Part shown: one piece after another, positions 1 through 11,666 of the stretch
How the letters are laid out: every line of letters starts with the position of its first letter
Position numbering within the stretch: position 1 is the stretch's first letter
Assembly (NCBI RefSeq): GCF_023898315.1
Contig: NC_064614.1
Location: 374,417,348-374,481,347 of the forward strand
Length of the DNA stretch: 64,000 nt
Direction: 5' to 3'
From: Schistocerca nitens
Lineage: Eukaryota; Arthropoda; Insecta; Orthoptera; Acrididae
Program-made: the position numbers and the translations under genes
Notes under the pieces: model-generated
The model's input: only the letters and a program-made list of their open reading frames with translations
Told to the model about the DNA's origin: nothing
Databases searched by the model: none

Positions 1-237
1 GCGCTGACGTCGATTATACGCTAGGAACAAAATCAGTCTCGGAATTTCTTGGATGGAGTGTAATAGCAACAAACTCTCACCACTTCGATAACACCATAAT
101 TTACACAATACAAAATCGTAGTGAGCACTCACAGCTATTATTAATTGGCTTAGCGCTACAACTAGAAATGAGTGTAATGTTTCTCTCGGTCGTTTCCGCC
201 ACGGTCACACGGTCACTCTCGTCTGCACAGAAAAGGT

Positions 238-378
238 GATTTCCAGAGTGAAAATTTCAGTCTGCAGAGCAGTATACTCTTCTTAGCAATTTCCTGACAG
301 AAGAAAACTGTCTGGCGGACCGGTTCGCGAACCCGGGACCTTGCCTTTCTCGGGAAAGTGCTGAAATATCGCTTAATT
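238..378 (-). repeat. SINE-B fragment (tRNA-derived)
   Basis: Antisense copy of the SINE whose best example lies at 2458-2904. The reverse strand carries a tRNA-like B box within about 315-345, next to a decayed segment matching the 'gaaaggcaa' anticodon-arm region, then the family body ('ccagagtgaaaat' at about 242-256 on the + strand). The A box is damaged and the ends are not sharp. No target-site duplication was found. Confidence 0.55.
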
Positions 379-409
379 GTGGCAACGACATTTCTCCGCA
401 ATTGCCTTT

Positions 410-1445
410 CTTAAATCTACATACATACTCCGCAAGCCACCGTACGGGGCGTGGTGGAGGGTACCCTGTGCCAATAGTGGTCATTTCATTTTATTTACTG
501 CTCCACTCGCAAATAGAGCGAGGGAAAAACGACTGTCCATATGCTTTCATATGAGCCCCAATTTCTCGTATTTTATTCTGGTGGCCCTTACGTGAAATAT
601 ATGTTGGCGGCGATTGAGTCGTTCTGCAGTCAGCTTCAAATGCCGGTCCCATAAATTTTCTCAATAGTGTTCCCTTCACAGATTCCCATTTAAATTCCCG
701 AAGCGCCTCCGTGACAATCGCGTGTGGTTCGAATCTACCGGTAACACATCTCGTAACCCACCTTTGAATTGCTTCGAAGGCTTCCTTTAATCTGACCTGT
801 TACGGATCCCAAACACTCGAGCTTTCAAGAATGGGTCGCACCAGCGAACTATATGCGGTGCCCTTTACAGATGAACCATACTTTCCACAAATTCTCTCGA
901 TAAACCGAAATCGACCATACGCCTTCCCTTACACAATTCTGACAAATTCGTTCTGTTTCGTATCGCTTTGCAACTTTAAGCCCACATATTTACACGACGT
1001 ACTGTGCCAACCAGGACTCTGCTAATGCTGTATTCGAACATTCTGTATTGTTTCTCCTACTCATCCCCATTAACTTAAATTTTCTACATTTACAGCTAGC
1101 TACCATTCATCAGACCAGCCTGAAAGTTTGTATCAGTCACTTTGTATCTTCCTACAGTCGCTCGACTTCGACACCCTCCGATACACCACAGCATCATCAG
1201 CAAACAATTGCAGGTTGCTGCTTACATTTATGAATATAGAAAACAATACCGACTCTGTCACACTTCCGTGGTGCATTCCTGACCATCCTTTTGTCTCTGA
1301 TGAACACTCGCCGTCGAGGACAACATATCGGGCTCTATTAGTAAGTCTTCGAGTCAGTCATATATCTGATAACCTATTCCATACCCTCTTATATTACAGA
1401 ATTGCTAGAGACGTAGGTATGCAGGAGAACTACTTAGAGGTCTGA
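410..1445 (-). mobile_element. LINE 3' end, CR1/Jockey-like, with reverse-transcriptase remnant
   Basis: A 5'-truncated non-LTR retrotransposon read on the minus strand. At 1181-1204 the reverse strand encodes FADDAVVY, the reverse-transcriptase catalytic motif. Downstream, around 780-850, comes a decayed post-RT segment of the type 'YSSLVRPILESSSVWDP', and at about 491-679 the conserved tail 'ISRKGHQNKIREI...SFFPRSICEW'. The element ends at about 410-425 in 'gtatgtatgtagattt'. Frames are broken by stops and indels, so the copy is dead. The same tail recurs at 28752-28960, 43020-43440 and 52310-52640. Clade assignment is by general resemblance only. The 1-237 flank holds nothing recognisable. 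Confidence 0.8.
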
Positions 1446-1497
1446 AAGGTAGCAGAAGTGGTACTGGTGCAAGTGTAGATGTCACGGCAGGTCGTGA

Positions 1498-1610
1498 GTA
1501 GTGATTGGATAGCTCACTTGGTTGAGGACAATTTTCCGGACAGCTCGAGTCCACGGTTCGAGTTCCGGTCCGGCACACAGTTTTAAGCTACCAGAAAGAT
1601 TCAGTGACGG
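1498..1610 (+). repeat. SINE-B head fragment
   Basis: tRNA-like head with an A box 'tagctcacttggttgagg' at about 1508-1525 and a B box 'ggttcgagttccggtccggc' at about 1555-1575, followed by the family-specific 'cacacagttttaa' junction. The tail fades after about 1605. Divergence from the 2760-2904 copy is high, suggesting an old insertion. Confidence 0.6.
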
Positions 1611-1669
1611 TTGCAGAGAATGGGATGCAGACCGGAAAATGAGACAGCCGTGGCCTTTGGTTTCAATTA

Positions 1670-1990
1670 GCTCGCCAGGAGTGCGAGGCGCGCCGCCGGG
1701 ATACAGCAGCGACCGCGACGTCGGCCGGCCGACCGCAGCCGACAAACGAAATTAGAAGCGCGGTCGCCCCTCCGCCATATCGGAAATCAAACCACGGTAA
1801 TGGGATTGAGGTTAAATGATCAGAGCGCCGCGCCGCGTGTCCAAATTCCCATTTCGTACCCGCTGGCGCGCGTAGCGAAAGTACCCGCAAATGTGGATCC
1901 GCTCATTTGTCGCAATGACACGTGTGGCTCCATGGGCTGGCATCGCAGCCACAAGCGCGCTTTCATGATGTACTTCTGTAGAGGAGGACG
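1670..1990. other. CpG-rich block, no gene recognised
   Basis: GC- and CpG-rich stretch (for example 'cgcgccgccggg', 'cgacgtcggccggccgaccg') in an otherwise AT-rich region. Short open frames on both strands here look like the expected by-product of high GC, with no recognisable domain. It could be an unmethylated regulatory region or part of an unrecognised repeat. Confidence 0.35.
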
Positions 1991-2124
1991 ACGCACAATC
2001 GTGCTAAACATGATAACTACAATGCTAAGTTAAAGCTAAGGGTGAATCGCTCAGTTTGCGTCCAACTGTTTTCTAGTTGACTGCTAAGACACCGCTTTCA
2101 ACGCAAAGTCGTGCTCGTTCAGTG

Positions 2125-3594
2125 TCCCTATCCTAAATTGCACACAGTTCCATGGCTCTGACTATATTACGCAGAGATCTCAAAAGTCGTGGGATACATC
2201 CTAACATCGTGTCGGACCTCTCTTTGCCCGGCATAATGCAGCAACTGGACGTGACATTGACACAAGTCGCTGCAAGTCCCCTGAAAAACCATTCGCTAAC
2301 AGTTGTGGCCCAGTGACATGACGTCGTTGTCTCTGAAGATGAATTCCATGAATGGCTACAAATGGCGTGCAAATAGCCGAACATAACCATTTCCATTTAT
2401 TGATCGGTTCAGTTGGACGAGACGACCCAGTCCACTCCATGTAAACACAGCCCACACGAAACTTCCTGGCAGATTAAAACATTGTGCCGGACCGAGACTC
2501 GAACTCGGCACCTTTGCCTTTCGCGGGCAAGTGCTCTACCATCTGAGCTACCCAAGCACGACTCACGCCCCGTTCTCACACCTCTACTTCTGCCAGTACC
2601 TCGTCTCCTACCTTCCAAACTTTACAGAAGCTCTCTTGCGAACCTTGCAGAACTAGAACTCCTGAAAGAAAGGATTTTGCGGAGACATGGCTTAGCCACA
2701 GCCTGGGGGACGTTTCCTGAATGAGATTTTCACTCTGCAGCGGAGTGTGCCCTGATATTAAACTTGGGTAGCTCAGTTGGTAGAGCACTTTCCCGCGAAA
2801 GGCAAAGGTCCCGAGTTCGAGTCTCGGTCCAGCACACAGTTTTAGTCTGCCAGGAAGTTTCATATCAGCGCACACTTCGCTGCAGAGTGAAAATCTCATT
2901 CTGGAAACAGCCACACCATTATGCAGCCACCACCAGTTTGCACATTACCTCGTTGACAGCTTTGATCTATGGCTTCGTGGAGTCTGTGCCACACACAAAT
3001 CCTACCATCAGCTAACTGAAATGGGGACTCATCTGACCAGGCCGCGGTTTCCTAGACGTCACGAGTCCGATGGTGACGAGCCCAACAGACACTGCAGGCG
3101 ATGTGCTGTTGGCATAGGTAGTCGTGTCGCTCGCCTGCTGCCATTGCCCATTAACACTAGATTTCTCCGCACTGTCCTAATGGATACGTTCCTCGTACGT
3201 CCAGTACTGGTTTCTGCAGTTAGCAGTGACAAATCTATGCAAACGTCCCTTTCTCAGTCGTTAAGTGATGGCCATCTACTACTGAGTTGTCCGTGGTGAG
3301 AGGTAATGCCTGAAATTTGGTATTCCCGGCACACTCTTGACACTGTGGCTCTCGGAATACTTAATTCTCTAACGATTTCCGAATTGGAATGTCCCATGCT
3401 TCTAACACCAACTACCGTTCCGCGTTCAAAGACTGCTAATTCCCGCCGTGCGGCCATAATCATGTTTGAATCCTTTACCCATGAATACAAATGACAGCTC
3501 TGTCAGTGAACTCTCCTTCTACACCTTGTGTACGCGATACTACCGCCATCTGTATATGTGCATATCGCCATCCCACGACTTCTTGTCATCTCAA
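2125..3594 (-). mobile_element. Degenerate Tc1-like transposon, split by a SINE
   Basis: Minus-strand Tc1 copy. The N-terminal helix-turn-helix region lies at 3254-3490: a frame beginning MYSWVKDSNMIMAARRELAV and continuing through 'GHSNSEIVRELSIPRATVSRV'. The same family occurs at 13712-15552 and 42422-42833. The catalytic half continues beyond the SINE at 2125-2457 and starts with VWAVFTW, but is full of frameshifts. The 5' end sits near 3594, where the reverse strand begins 'gatgacaagaagtcgtggga'. Terminal repeats are too decayed to pair. This is a fossil with no intact transposase. Confidence 0.7.
2458..2904 (-). repeat. SINE-B dimer with inverted 5' part
   Basis: Two oppositely oriented pieces of one dimeric SINE. 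The minus-strand piece (2458-2758) has a near-intact tRNA-like head at about 2470-2553: A box TAGCTCAGATGG, an anticodon-like arm 'TTGCC..GGCAA', and B box GAGTTCGAGTC. The plus-strand piece (2760-2904) has another head at about 2766-2840. The pair together is flanked by one duplicated target, 'aaacacagcccacac' (2443-2457) and 'aaacagccacacc' (2905-2917). The host Tc1 sequence resumes on both sides, so both pieces arrived in one insertion. Confidence 0.75.
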
Positions 3595-3599
3595 TGGAC

Positions 3600-4249
3600 A
3601 GTACGGTGCAGTGACTCCCGAAGTTTGCCGCATGGGACCTTAGTGTGGTGTCGTATGAGGAACGAGATTCCATGTCAGAGTTAGTACCTCAAGACAGGAC
3701 CACAAATAAGGGAAATCGCTGCCTGACGCAGCAACGTAAGGGAGACGCCGGCGAAGACACGCCCTCGAGATGTTCCACATGCCACCGCTGCTGCATGCCT
3801 GCTTATGTAGAGCGCAAAGCCACTCAGCCCTATCGTTAATCATCGCTTACTTCAGATCCTGCAGTGCGAGAACTATCTATTAAAGTTTATAGTCGACTGT
3901 ACGCCATGATATGACTATCATTCTGTATCGAACCAACCGATAACTTTTATCGTTCAGTGACAGGAACGCAAGTGACATTCCTGCTGACCTGAATTATTTC
4001 CAAGTTAAGTACTCTGTCTTCTTCAAGTTTTAATGAAGTGTTTGAATATTTTGTGTACATTGTAGTATCCACTCGGCCTCCTCCAGAAGTAATCTGGAAC
4101 TGCTACAACGTCCCACTACTCTTAGACCCGCAAAAATCCTAAATGAGTTCCACGAAAACTTCGACCTTTCAATTAAAAAGAACGTTTATCAACGATATTA
4201 AGCTATATATACATGAACACTTGTCACTGCAAAACTAACCGCCCGACCT
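3600..4249. other. No feature recognised
   Basis: AT-rich sequence with only short chance frames. No repeat family, tRNA-like box or coding pattern could be supported here. Confidence 0.5.
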
Positions 4250-4413
4250 GTAGCAATGATATTCCGCAGCATCAATACCATTCCATAGTGTTTTGAAGCA
4301 CCGAATTATTTGTCACAGACTCAGAGCAAGCGTAGCAATGATATTCCGCAGCATCAATACCATTACATAGTGTTTTGAAGCACCGAATTATTTGTCACAA
4401 ACTCAGAGCAAGC
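4250..4413. repeat. 82-bp tandem duplication (two copies)
   Basis: Units at 4250-4331 and 4332-4413 both begin 'gtagcaatgatattccgc' and end 'cagagcaagc'. Only two substitutions separate them (c/a near 4283 and g/a near 4318), which points to a recent local duplication. Neither copy has an identifiable function. Confidence 0.9.
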
Positions 4414-4525
4414 ACAAATGAAAACAAACTTTCTGGCTTAGTGTGGACAAGTCCGTCTCTTGAGAGGGATTTATTCTGAGAAAGACGTGGAATTGACTGT
4501 TCCATTACAAAGGCGTAGGAAATGT

Positions 4526-4719
4526 TCAAATGGCTCTGAGTACTATGGGACTTAACTTCTGAGGTCATCAATCCCCTAGAAATTAGAACTACATAAACCT
4601 AACCAATCTAAGGACATCACACACATCCATGCCTGAGGCAGGATTCGAACCTGCGACCATAGCGGTCGCGCGGTTCCAGACTGAAGCGGCTAGAACCGCT
4701 CGGTCACTCTGGACGGCGC
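4526..4719 (-). repeat. SINE-A copy
   Basis: SINE-A is the dominant family in the window. Read on the minus strand it has a class II tRNA-like head (A box region 'ggccgagcggttct', long variable arm 'gcgaccgctacggtcgc', B box 'ggttcgaatcc') and then a roughly 110-bp tail ending 'gctcagagccatttgaac'. This copy is flanked by the duplication 'aggaaatgt' at 4517-4525 and 4720-4728. Confidence 0.92.
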
Positions 4720-4739
4720 AGGAAATGTACTGAAGTCAT

Positions 4740-6640
4740 CTAAACAATTACGTTTCATCGATGATCTGTTCAGGATGATACGAACTATACTTACAGAAAG
4801 AAATTCAGGTCTAAGAAGCCGCTTATTACTGATAATTATTACTTGCGGTTTATACATTTTTAACGCCATTTAATAGAATCAATTGAGGTTATGCATTGAG
4901 AGATAAACGTACACATGTAAAATAGCAGCCTGTCAAAATAACGAAGTACTTAATATTTACACTCCCGTGCTTCTGTCTTCTGAAACATCCAATTTTCATT
5001 TCATGTCTTTCCTTTTTCAGCTGAATGCAGTGTCGTCCGTAGTTTACTGTTCGCCATTTTGAACAGTAGGCATACTAGACAACGAATCGACGACGCATTC
5101 TCATGAAACGAGATGACTCTACAGACAGTGATGTTTCTTTCAGTTAAACATCTGCGTGTACCGTGCGGAACTTTTATGTCTGTAAGTCTGTAGTAAGCAA
5201 GCAGAACTACTGTGTGTGGTATGAAACAATAAGCTAAAAATGGAAATGCTAGCAACTGAGAAAAAGTGATCTTAATAGCTCATTAAACATGAATTATATC
5301 AAGCTGCTCAGGAAAACTAAAAAATGTGACAGAAGGCTGTTCGTAAGTTGCAACGCATTACTTCTGAAACGATAACATTCAAACACATGAACTACTGTCA
5401 TCTATCAATTAAATTATTCTGCTTCCCTAAGTTTGATGTCTTTCTTAGCAGAAAATATTAAAATAAAGCAACACCGAAAAACAAGAGTGGGTAGAAAACG
5501 CGATTCGTCGAATTTCATCGATGTTCGCAGCTTTTCAGTCGTACTGACAAGGCAAACTACGTCGAAGGGACAAAAAGAAATGCTAGTGGAAAGGTTCTTA
5601 ATTCGACAGTAATGACTGTTTAGATTATTTTTCACTAAAGTTCTGGCGGAATCTGCAGCACGACGCGTGTCCGCTGCGCAGCTGTCGGCTTTACAGACAG
5701 TTTTTGCCAAACACCAGCACCGACTGAATGGTCTGTCGTCGATATACAGAGCCTTATCTGGACAGCTGATAAGCAGCACACAGTGGCGCCGTATCGTGAC
5801 AAAACGCGGACGGATGTGCCGCTTTATCTGTGGACGACGAGATGGCGCGGCAGATAGCACAGCAATTCGCAATTTGACAGTCTGTGTACGTGTACCTGTG
5901 AAGAGTGAAACATCCATATGTTTGAATGGGCTATAGCGACACCTTTGAGTATCGGCCTGCAAAATACTTACAGGAGTTCGCTTAAGTTGATCTAGTGCAA
6001 GTGGCATTGTTGCCGCTCCAGACTTTTCGCAGATACTATGAACAGCGATGCAGTTGCTGTCGCCGGAGATATGTAGGATGTGGTATGTATTGGAACGTGA
6101 ACTTTGTCGGGGCGGACGCCATAGATGTATCTTGACCCAACTTTGCCATTAATTTTGCCAAAGGGTAATTGAACATATAAGCCTTCATGATGGTGGAACA
6201 GGCAAATACGGAAAAACGATCTCTTAATACTGGTCGCTGTTCCTGATAACTGTTATATCATTGAAAAATGTCATTCTTTTTATTTGATAGCAAAATAGTT
6301 ACGGAAAAACAAGACGCGAGGCGCTGGTAGAGGAATATTCGTAGCATAGCGTGGAGTAATTCACAAGATCAATCGAAATCTTGAATCACGTCGTAAACCG
6401 GAATTGTTTATGTATAAGTGAGGCGTAACTGACTTGTATTTTCCGTTTTCTGAAAACTCTCACCTTTCCAAGCAAAGCCATCTTAAGCTTTGGTCCATGC
6501 AAACATTTGTAGTCTTTGAGTAAGGGTTCTCTGCAATATGATACAACCTGTTTGTATAGAAGTAGTCGTAGGTTTTGCGACGATGTTCTTAAACTCAGAG
6601 AGAAAAAGAGCACATACCGAATACTGCGATGATAAATATA
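4740..6640. other. No gene recognised; one 197-codon frame of unclear status
   Basis: The only long frame is on the minus strand at 5414-6007 (197 codons, starting MPLALDQLKRTP). It has no signal peptide, no repeats and no domain I recognise, and its composition (many Arg, Cys and Ser) looks like non-coding sequence. A frame this long is expected by chance in 64 kb. A + strand frame of 89 codons overlaps it at 5667-5936, inside a slightly GC-richer patch. I would not annotate either as a gene without transcript evidence. Confidence 0.3.
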
Positions 6641-6660
6641 TGGCAAACTTCACCCATCAG

Positions 6661-6843
6661 CCGGCCGCGGTGGCCGTGCGGTTCTGGCGCTGCAGTTCGG
6701 AACCGCGGGGCTGCTACGGTCGCAGGTTCGAATCCTGCCTCGGGCATGGGTGTGTGTGATGTCCTTAGGTTAGGTTTAAGTAGTTCTAAGTTCTAGGGGA
6801 CTTATGACCTAAGATGTTGAGTCCCATAGTGCTCAGAGCCAAG
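6661..6843 (+). repeat. SINE-A copy
   Basis: Full-length plus-strand copy with head 'ccggccgcggtggccgtgcg' and B box at about 6723-6737. The variable arm is damaged ('ggggctgctacggtcg'). The tail stops at 'gctcagagcc', lacking the last few bases. Target duplication is 'cttcacccatcag' (6648-6660) and 'cttcacccagcag' (6845-6857). Confidence 0.92.
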
Positions 6844-7479
6844 CCTTCACCCAGCAGTCTGATATGTACATCTGTGTGAGACAAAAGCTACCTACCAAAA
6901 AACGAATGCAGACAATGTTCTCGTCGAATGAGCTTGGAGTTTGTAACTGCTGGTTGAGGATTTGACTTGCTCCGGGTGTGAGCTTTCGAAATGCTAAACG
7001 AAAAAGAAAGTGGTCATCAAAATGTAGCAACCTGACCATTTTTTTTACGATTTTAATATGTTACAAAGGATTCAAAACGATAAAGACATGCACATCACGC
7101 TCCGTTTTCGCTTCACCGGTTATTTAAAAGAGAGACGTCCAGTACATACCATTATTTACTGCAGCACTTGTCACTCTGTTTTACGTATGGTCTGTATGAT
7201 TACAATCGTTTCAATCACAAATAATCGTTTACTGAACCTTAATACGCTGTGGAAGGTGTTTGCGTCCTTTGGGTGATTACTCCTATCACTGCAGCTTTAA
7301 GCTCCGATTCATACAAGTATACGAAGTATGAGCCTTTTACTACAGAATCACTCACGCAATGAAGGGGATACATCTGGTGAACATGGCAGAAACTAGACAG
7401 TTACAAATATTCATTATGGTGCAGAACAGACACAGATTTGCTGTTGAATTCAGAAAATGACATGAAACGTAAGGACGGT

Positions 7480-8400
7480 TAAAAAGTTTCCGTTGGAAGA
7501 CCTTACAGTCCGGAATCAGTATGCCGATCAGGCAAAATCGCCGTGTCCATTGAGGCAATCATCCCACCGACACACCACGTTGAAGATACCAGTTTTGGTA
7601 AAACACCGAGTCCTGCTGCGTATACTGTCTGACATGAATAATCGTCAGCTCTTCAAGGACTGTTTTAAGGAATCGAAGATGTGATAATCGCACGGGGAGA
7701 GATGAGGACTCTAGGGCGGGTGCTCGCCTGTCTTCCACCTGAGATGACATAACTTCTGCATTACATTTGGGGTATGGAGTTGTGCTTTACCATTAAGCGG
7801 CAGCAGCCCTTGTCGCAGATTTTCCGGACGTTTCGCCTTTATTGCGCGCCGTAATTTCTCCAGCGCTGCCCAGTACCCTTCCCTAGTGATGGATATATCA
7901 AATTCCTTGAAATAAAGAAGGAAGGCAGATTGGGTTTAACGTCCTGTCGATATCGAGGTCATTAAAGACGGAGCACAATCTTGGATTGCGCCAAGAATGG
8001 GGAAGGAAATCGGACGTGCCCTTTCAAAGGAACCATCCCGCCATTTTCCTGGAGTGATTTAGGGAAATCACGTAAAACCTAAATCTGGATGGCTCGAAGC
8101 GGATGATTTCTTGAAATGAATTACCTGTCGCATCGACGGGCGTCTTATGTCGAATCGCAACCAGCACGGAACTTGGCTTTCCATTCCACAACGGTGGTTT
8201 TCGGCAAACATGCTGCCCCACACACATCCATCATTCTCTGATGGATTTCTACTGGCGTTTGTCCTTCGGCAGCTAAGAAATGAACAACAGCACGTTCGTC
8301 CTCTTTTGAGGCATCTGATATGATGTCGCCATGGTTGACTTTTCCAAATGTATCATACGGACGTCGGAAAGACACGAATGTCACGTTAATTCCTTGCCTG
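7480..8400 (-). mobile_element. Mariner-like transposon remnant, split by SINE-C
   Basis: The minus strand at 8145-8384 encodes a mariner-type N-terminal DNA-binding segment: 'EDERAVVHFLAAEGQTPVEI' then 'PKTTVVEWKAKFRAG'. Beyond a SINE at 7914-8120, the minus strand at about 7480-7860 gives the catalytic C-terminus in broken frames: 'GEHPP*SPHLSPCDYHIFDS' corresponds to the mariner HPPYSPDLSPCDYHLF motif carrying the third Asp, followed by 'IFNVVCRWDDCLNGHGDF'. Stops and frameshifts make it non-functional. The middle catalytic region is missing or unreadable. Terminal inverted repeats were not resolved. Confidence 0.65.
7914..8120 (-). repeat. SINE-C copy, 5'-truncated
   Basis: Matches the family seen at 44970-45170 and 56735-56990: 'gtttaacgtcctgtcgat', 'gaggtcattaaagacggagc', 'gatttagggaaatcacg', 'aaaacctaaatctggatgg'. 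The tRNA-like head, which would lie at the right end, is lost. It interrupts the mariner remnant, so it is younger than that element. Confidence 0.7.
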
Positions 8401-10719
8401 CATGTATGTGCTCATACACACGCATCGGAGTCGCGCTATGTTCCATGTAAGCTACAGCAACGTCCTCCGATGGAAAGATTTTGATTGCCTCATATATTTA
8501 CAGAGGTACTGACATTCTTTAATACTAGAACCGATGTCAGTTTTGAAAAGATAAAAATATTTTTGCAAAGCTATTAGAATACTGTGGCCATTAATATTCG
8601 TTTTCTCTTTCCTCGACCCATCCGTTCCTCTGCCAGTATCTAACAAATTTCGAGTCTTGAAAGAATTAGGATGTCTAACTTTCAGTGCGAGATTTTGCCA
8701 CAGAAACTGCGTCACACTATTAATCCACAGAGACCACGTTACTTTACCGTACACCTCTGTAACCATAGACTATACGACATTAACAAAACAATATTTTTTT
8801 TCTGAGAGTGACTGTATTTCTTATTTCACCGTATAACGCAAACATGGTCACAATGGATAAAATGCTGTAAAAGCGTGGTTTATATTGCAATGAGTAACAT
8901 CATCTGATTCGAATTTTCTGCTTCATGAACGACAGAAGATAAATGCTTCTCGCTAAAGCTTGACACAGGCGACAGTTACAAATCGCCTTTCCATTTTTAA
9001 CGTGAACAGTATGACGTATTTAACGCGTGATGAGGCTAGGACGTGCACAGCATGTAATTCACTTTCCGATACGCGCATTCGTATCGATGGTAACCAGTAC
9101 GCGGTGTCCAGATGTTTCACTGTATCCGACAGAGGCTCTTTACTGGATAATAATGCGCAGTTACGATATGCGTGACTGTTTGTTTTTGCCGGTCCGAGTT
9201 CACGCATGTACAGTTCTGTTTGCATGTCTACAATCGCGCAATCTGTTACGACTCGTGCAGATGTTCACAACTGTTTAGCATCTGTCATGCACGAAAATGG
9301 CTGTTATTCCCTCCCACGATTGACTTTTGTGTCAACCGCTTCATTATTGTGCCCAGTTTTCTGCGTACGAATGAAGGTGGATACCTTCAAAATTACATCG
9401 TGCACGCGAGAGGCGAGTAAAAAAAGCAACCTACTTTCTGTTTCTTTGAAATGGATAAAGGAAGAACTGAAAAAGTGTTCAGGGAATTTAACGTTTTCGC
9501 ATGCGTGATATAAGAAATTCTGTAAGTATTGTCTTGCGCACGGAAAACTATAACAGTGAGCAAAGAGTGACGAAGAAATCAGTTCATTAAAATGGACTGC
9601 AGGTGTTGTTCTGGTTACCATAAAAAATATTAGCATGCAGCAGCACCAATGTGTCTGAATCATGACTTTTAGTTCAGAAGTAATAGTTTAGGAAGAAGCT
9701 TAGGCTATGTTCGGCTTCCTGTTATGTTAATGGCAGGGATAAACTTGGAATAAGACGAAACAACTGTCATCTCATTAGCCTCTCATCCTTCTTTTATTTA
9801 CTAATGAAGATGTGTAAAGCTAATATTATTTCTTTGAAAAGAATTTCAAATTTACAGGATGTATACACACATTAGCGTGACTACACTCTTATGATGACTG
9901 AGTGTTAACGCTTCTCCATTCAGTATTGCAGATTAGAGTAGTACAGTCATGCACTTGAAATATAGATTCAGTATTATATGAATTACATTGATCAAATAAT
10001 CACGCAAGTGACTCCATACGCTTTTCTAGCAACACTGTGCAGTTTGCGAAGTGGGAACGGCATTCCCGTTCATTTTTCTATGATACATGGTTTGTGTAGT
10101 GATACTTAGATAATTGCTCACATTAACGACATATTACATATGCAAAACACCGTTCTTGTCACGCAACTGCTGGCGGTTGTGTCGTCAAATATCTGATATA
10201 AAAGGGTAATATTTCATTCTATGTTTTATGATGGTAGCAATCTCGTTTACGCGAAATCACATTTAATGAGATTCTGCAATATGTTTCGGATTGGTACGTA
10301 TAAAGAAAATTGTGCTTTTTGGCTAGCAAAGGAAGATGGAGTATACAGAACTTGTCATTACAATGAGATATTACTCTTTCGAGCCCATTGGGTCCATTTT
10401 GACCCATTACAGTTTTGATAAATTTCTGAAATATCCACGATATCCCACTGGTTACACATGGCACCATTGCATCCTAGTGTGGAGACTACGCCTCTAGATG
10501 GCAGCACCTACAGGATCATGAGTATACAGGACATTTCTTCTACCTTGTAATCAAGTGAATGCGTGGAGTTGTTACATCAAGAGTTCTGCTAATGAAGTTG
10601 AGTTACTTTTTTAGGTAAATTTTGTTTATTTTTATTTAAAATATGTAATTAGAGTGTATGAAATGCTTTTAAAAATGTATTTTTTACAGAGAAGTATGTG
10701 TATTACTTTCGTATTACAA
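8401..10719. other. No feature recognised
   Basis: AT-rich, with chance frames of up to 119 codons (minus strand, 9304-9663) that show no domain, no consistent codon bias and overlapping frames on the other strand. A real but fast-evolving exon cannot be excluded. Confidence 0.45.
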
Positions 10720-11400
10720 GGCCACATCAGTCACCTTGATGCCCAAATAGCAGAACACATCTACTACTTTCAGTGTTGTTTCCTAATCCAATTCCCTCAG
10801 CATCACTTGATTCAATTAGTGTACGTTTCATCATCCTTGTTTTGCTTTTGTTGATGGTCATCTTATGTTCTCCTTTCATGACACTATTCACTCCATTTAG
10901 CTGCTCTTCCGAGTCCTTTACCGTCTCTGACGGAATTACAATGTCATCAGCAACTTCAAAGTTTGTAGTTCTTCTACTCAACTGTAAATCCTACCCCAAC
11001 TTTACGTTTGGTTTCATTTATTACTTGCTCAGTGTACAGACTGAATAACATCGGGGATAGGCTCACTCTCTTTCCAACGACTGCTTCCCTTTCATGCCCC
11101 TCGACTCCTATAATTGCGGTCCGGTTTCTGTACGAGTTGTAAATAGTCTTTCGCTCCCTGTATTTTACCCCTGAGATCTCCATAATTTCAAAGTGAGTAT
11201 TCTAGTCAACATTGTCAAAAGCTTTCTCTAAAACTACAAATTCTATAAATGTAGGTTTGCCTTTCTGTAACCTAGCTTCTAAGAGAAATCGTAGGGACAG
11301 TATTGCCTCATGTGCTCCTACATTTCTCCGGAACCTAAACTGATCTTTCCCGAGGTCGACTTCTACCAGTATTTCTATTCTTCTGTAAAGTAGCCTTGTT
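10720..11400 (-). mobile_element. RTE-like LINE fragment (reverse transcriptase)
   Basis: Minus-strand reverse-transcriptase remnant. Read 5' to 3' from about 11400 it shows 'FRRNVGAHEAIL', then 'KGKPTFIEFV', then 'SLSPMLFSLYTEQVI' (11040-11080), then 'EVADDIVIPSETVKDSEEQL' (10900-10960), where ADD is the catalytic pair, then 'MTINKSKTRMMKR'. This is the order expected of RTE-type RT. Several frameshifts separate the blocks. It is the same family as 13925-15098. Confidence 0.75.
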
Positions 11401-11553
11401 GATTCATCCGAATTGTCATTTGCGTGTTACAAAGAAACAACGACAGCTGTGTAAATACTGGATTGTGTGAAAAATAGTACATAAACTTTTGATTGCTTTC
11501 AGTGGTACCTGTAGTCATCTGATCTTTTCTTTGCGCATGGAAAAGCCACTCTA

Positions 11554-11666
11554 CAGGGTGGAAAGTATTTAAACCGACAAACTCTGGGAGGTTGTAGGGG
11601 ACATCAAAACAAATATTTTTTCCTAATGTAATTTTTTTCTATGAGGAGTATTTAAATCGGCAGAGG
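11554..11666 (+). repeat. Left terminal inverted repeat
   Basis: Pairs with 12647-12759. The outer part is nearly identical ('aaaccgacaaactctgggag' in both after inversion). The inner third has most of the differences. Confidence 0.9.

Noticed and set aside
2470..2553. Possible functional tRNA gene
   Set aside because: A and B boxes are good but the sequence is part of a SINE with family body and target duplication, and position 33 of the anticodon loop is not T.
5414..6007. 197-codon minus-strand open frame
   Set aside because: No recognisable domain, composition like non-coding sequence, and length within what chance gives in 64 kb. Kept only as a note in the region entry.
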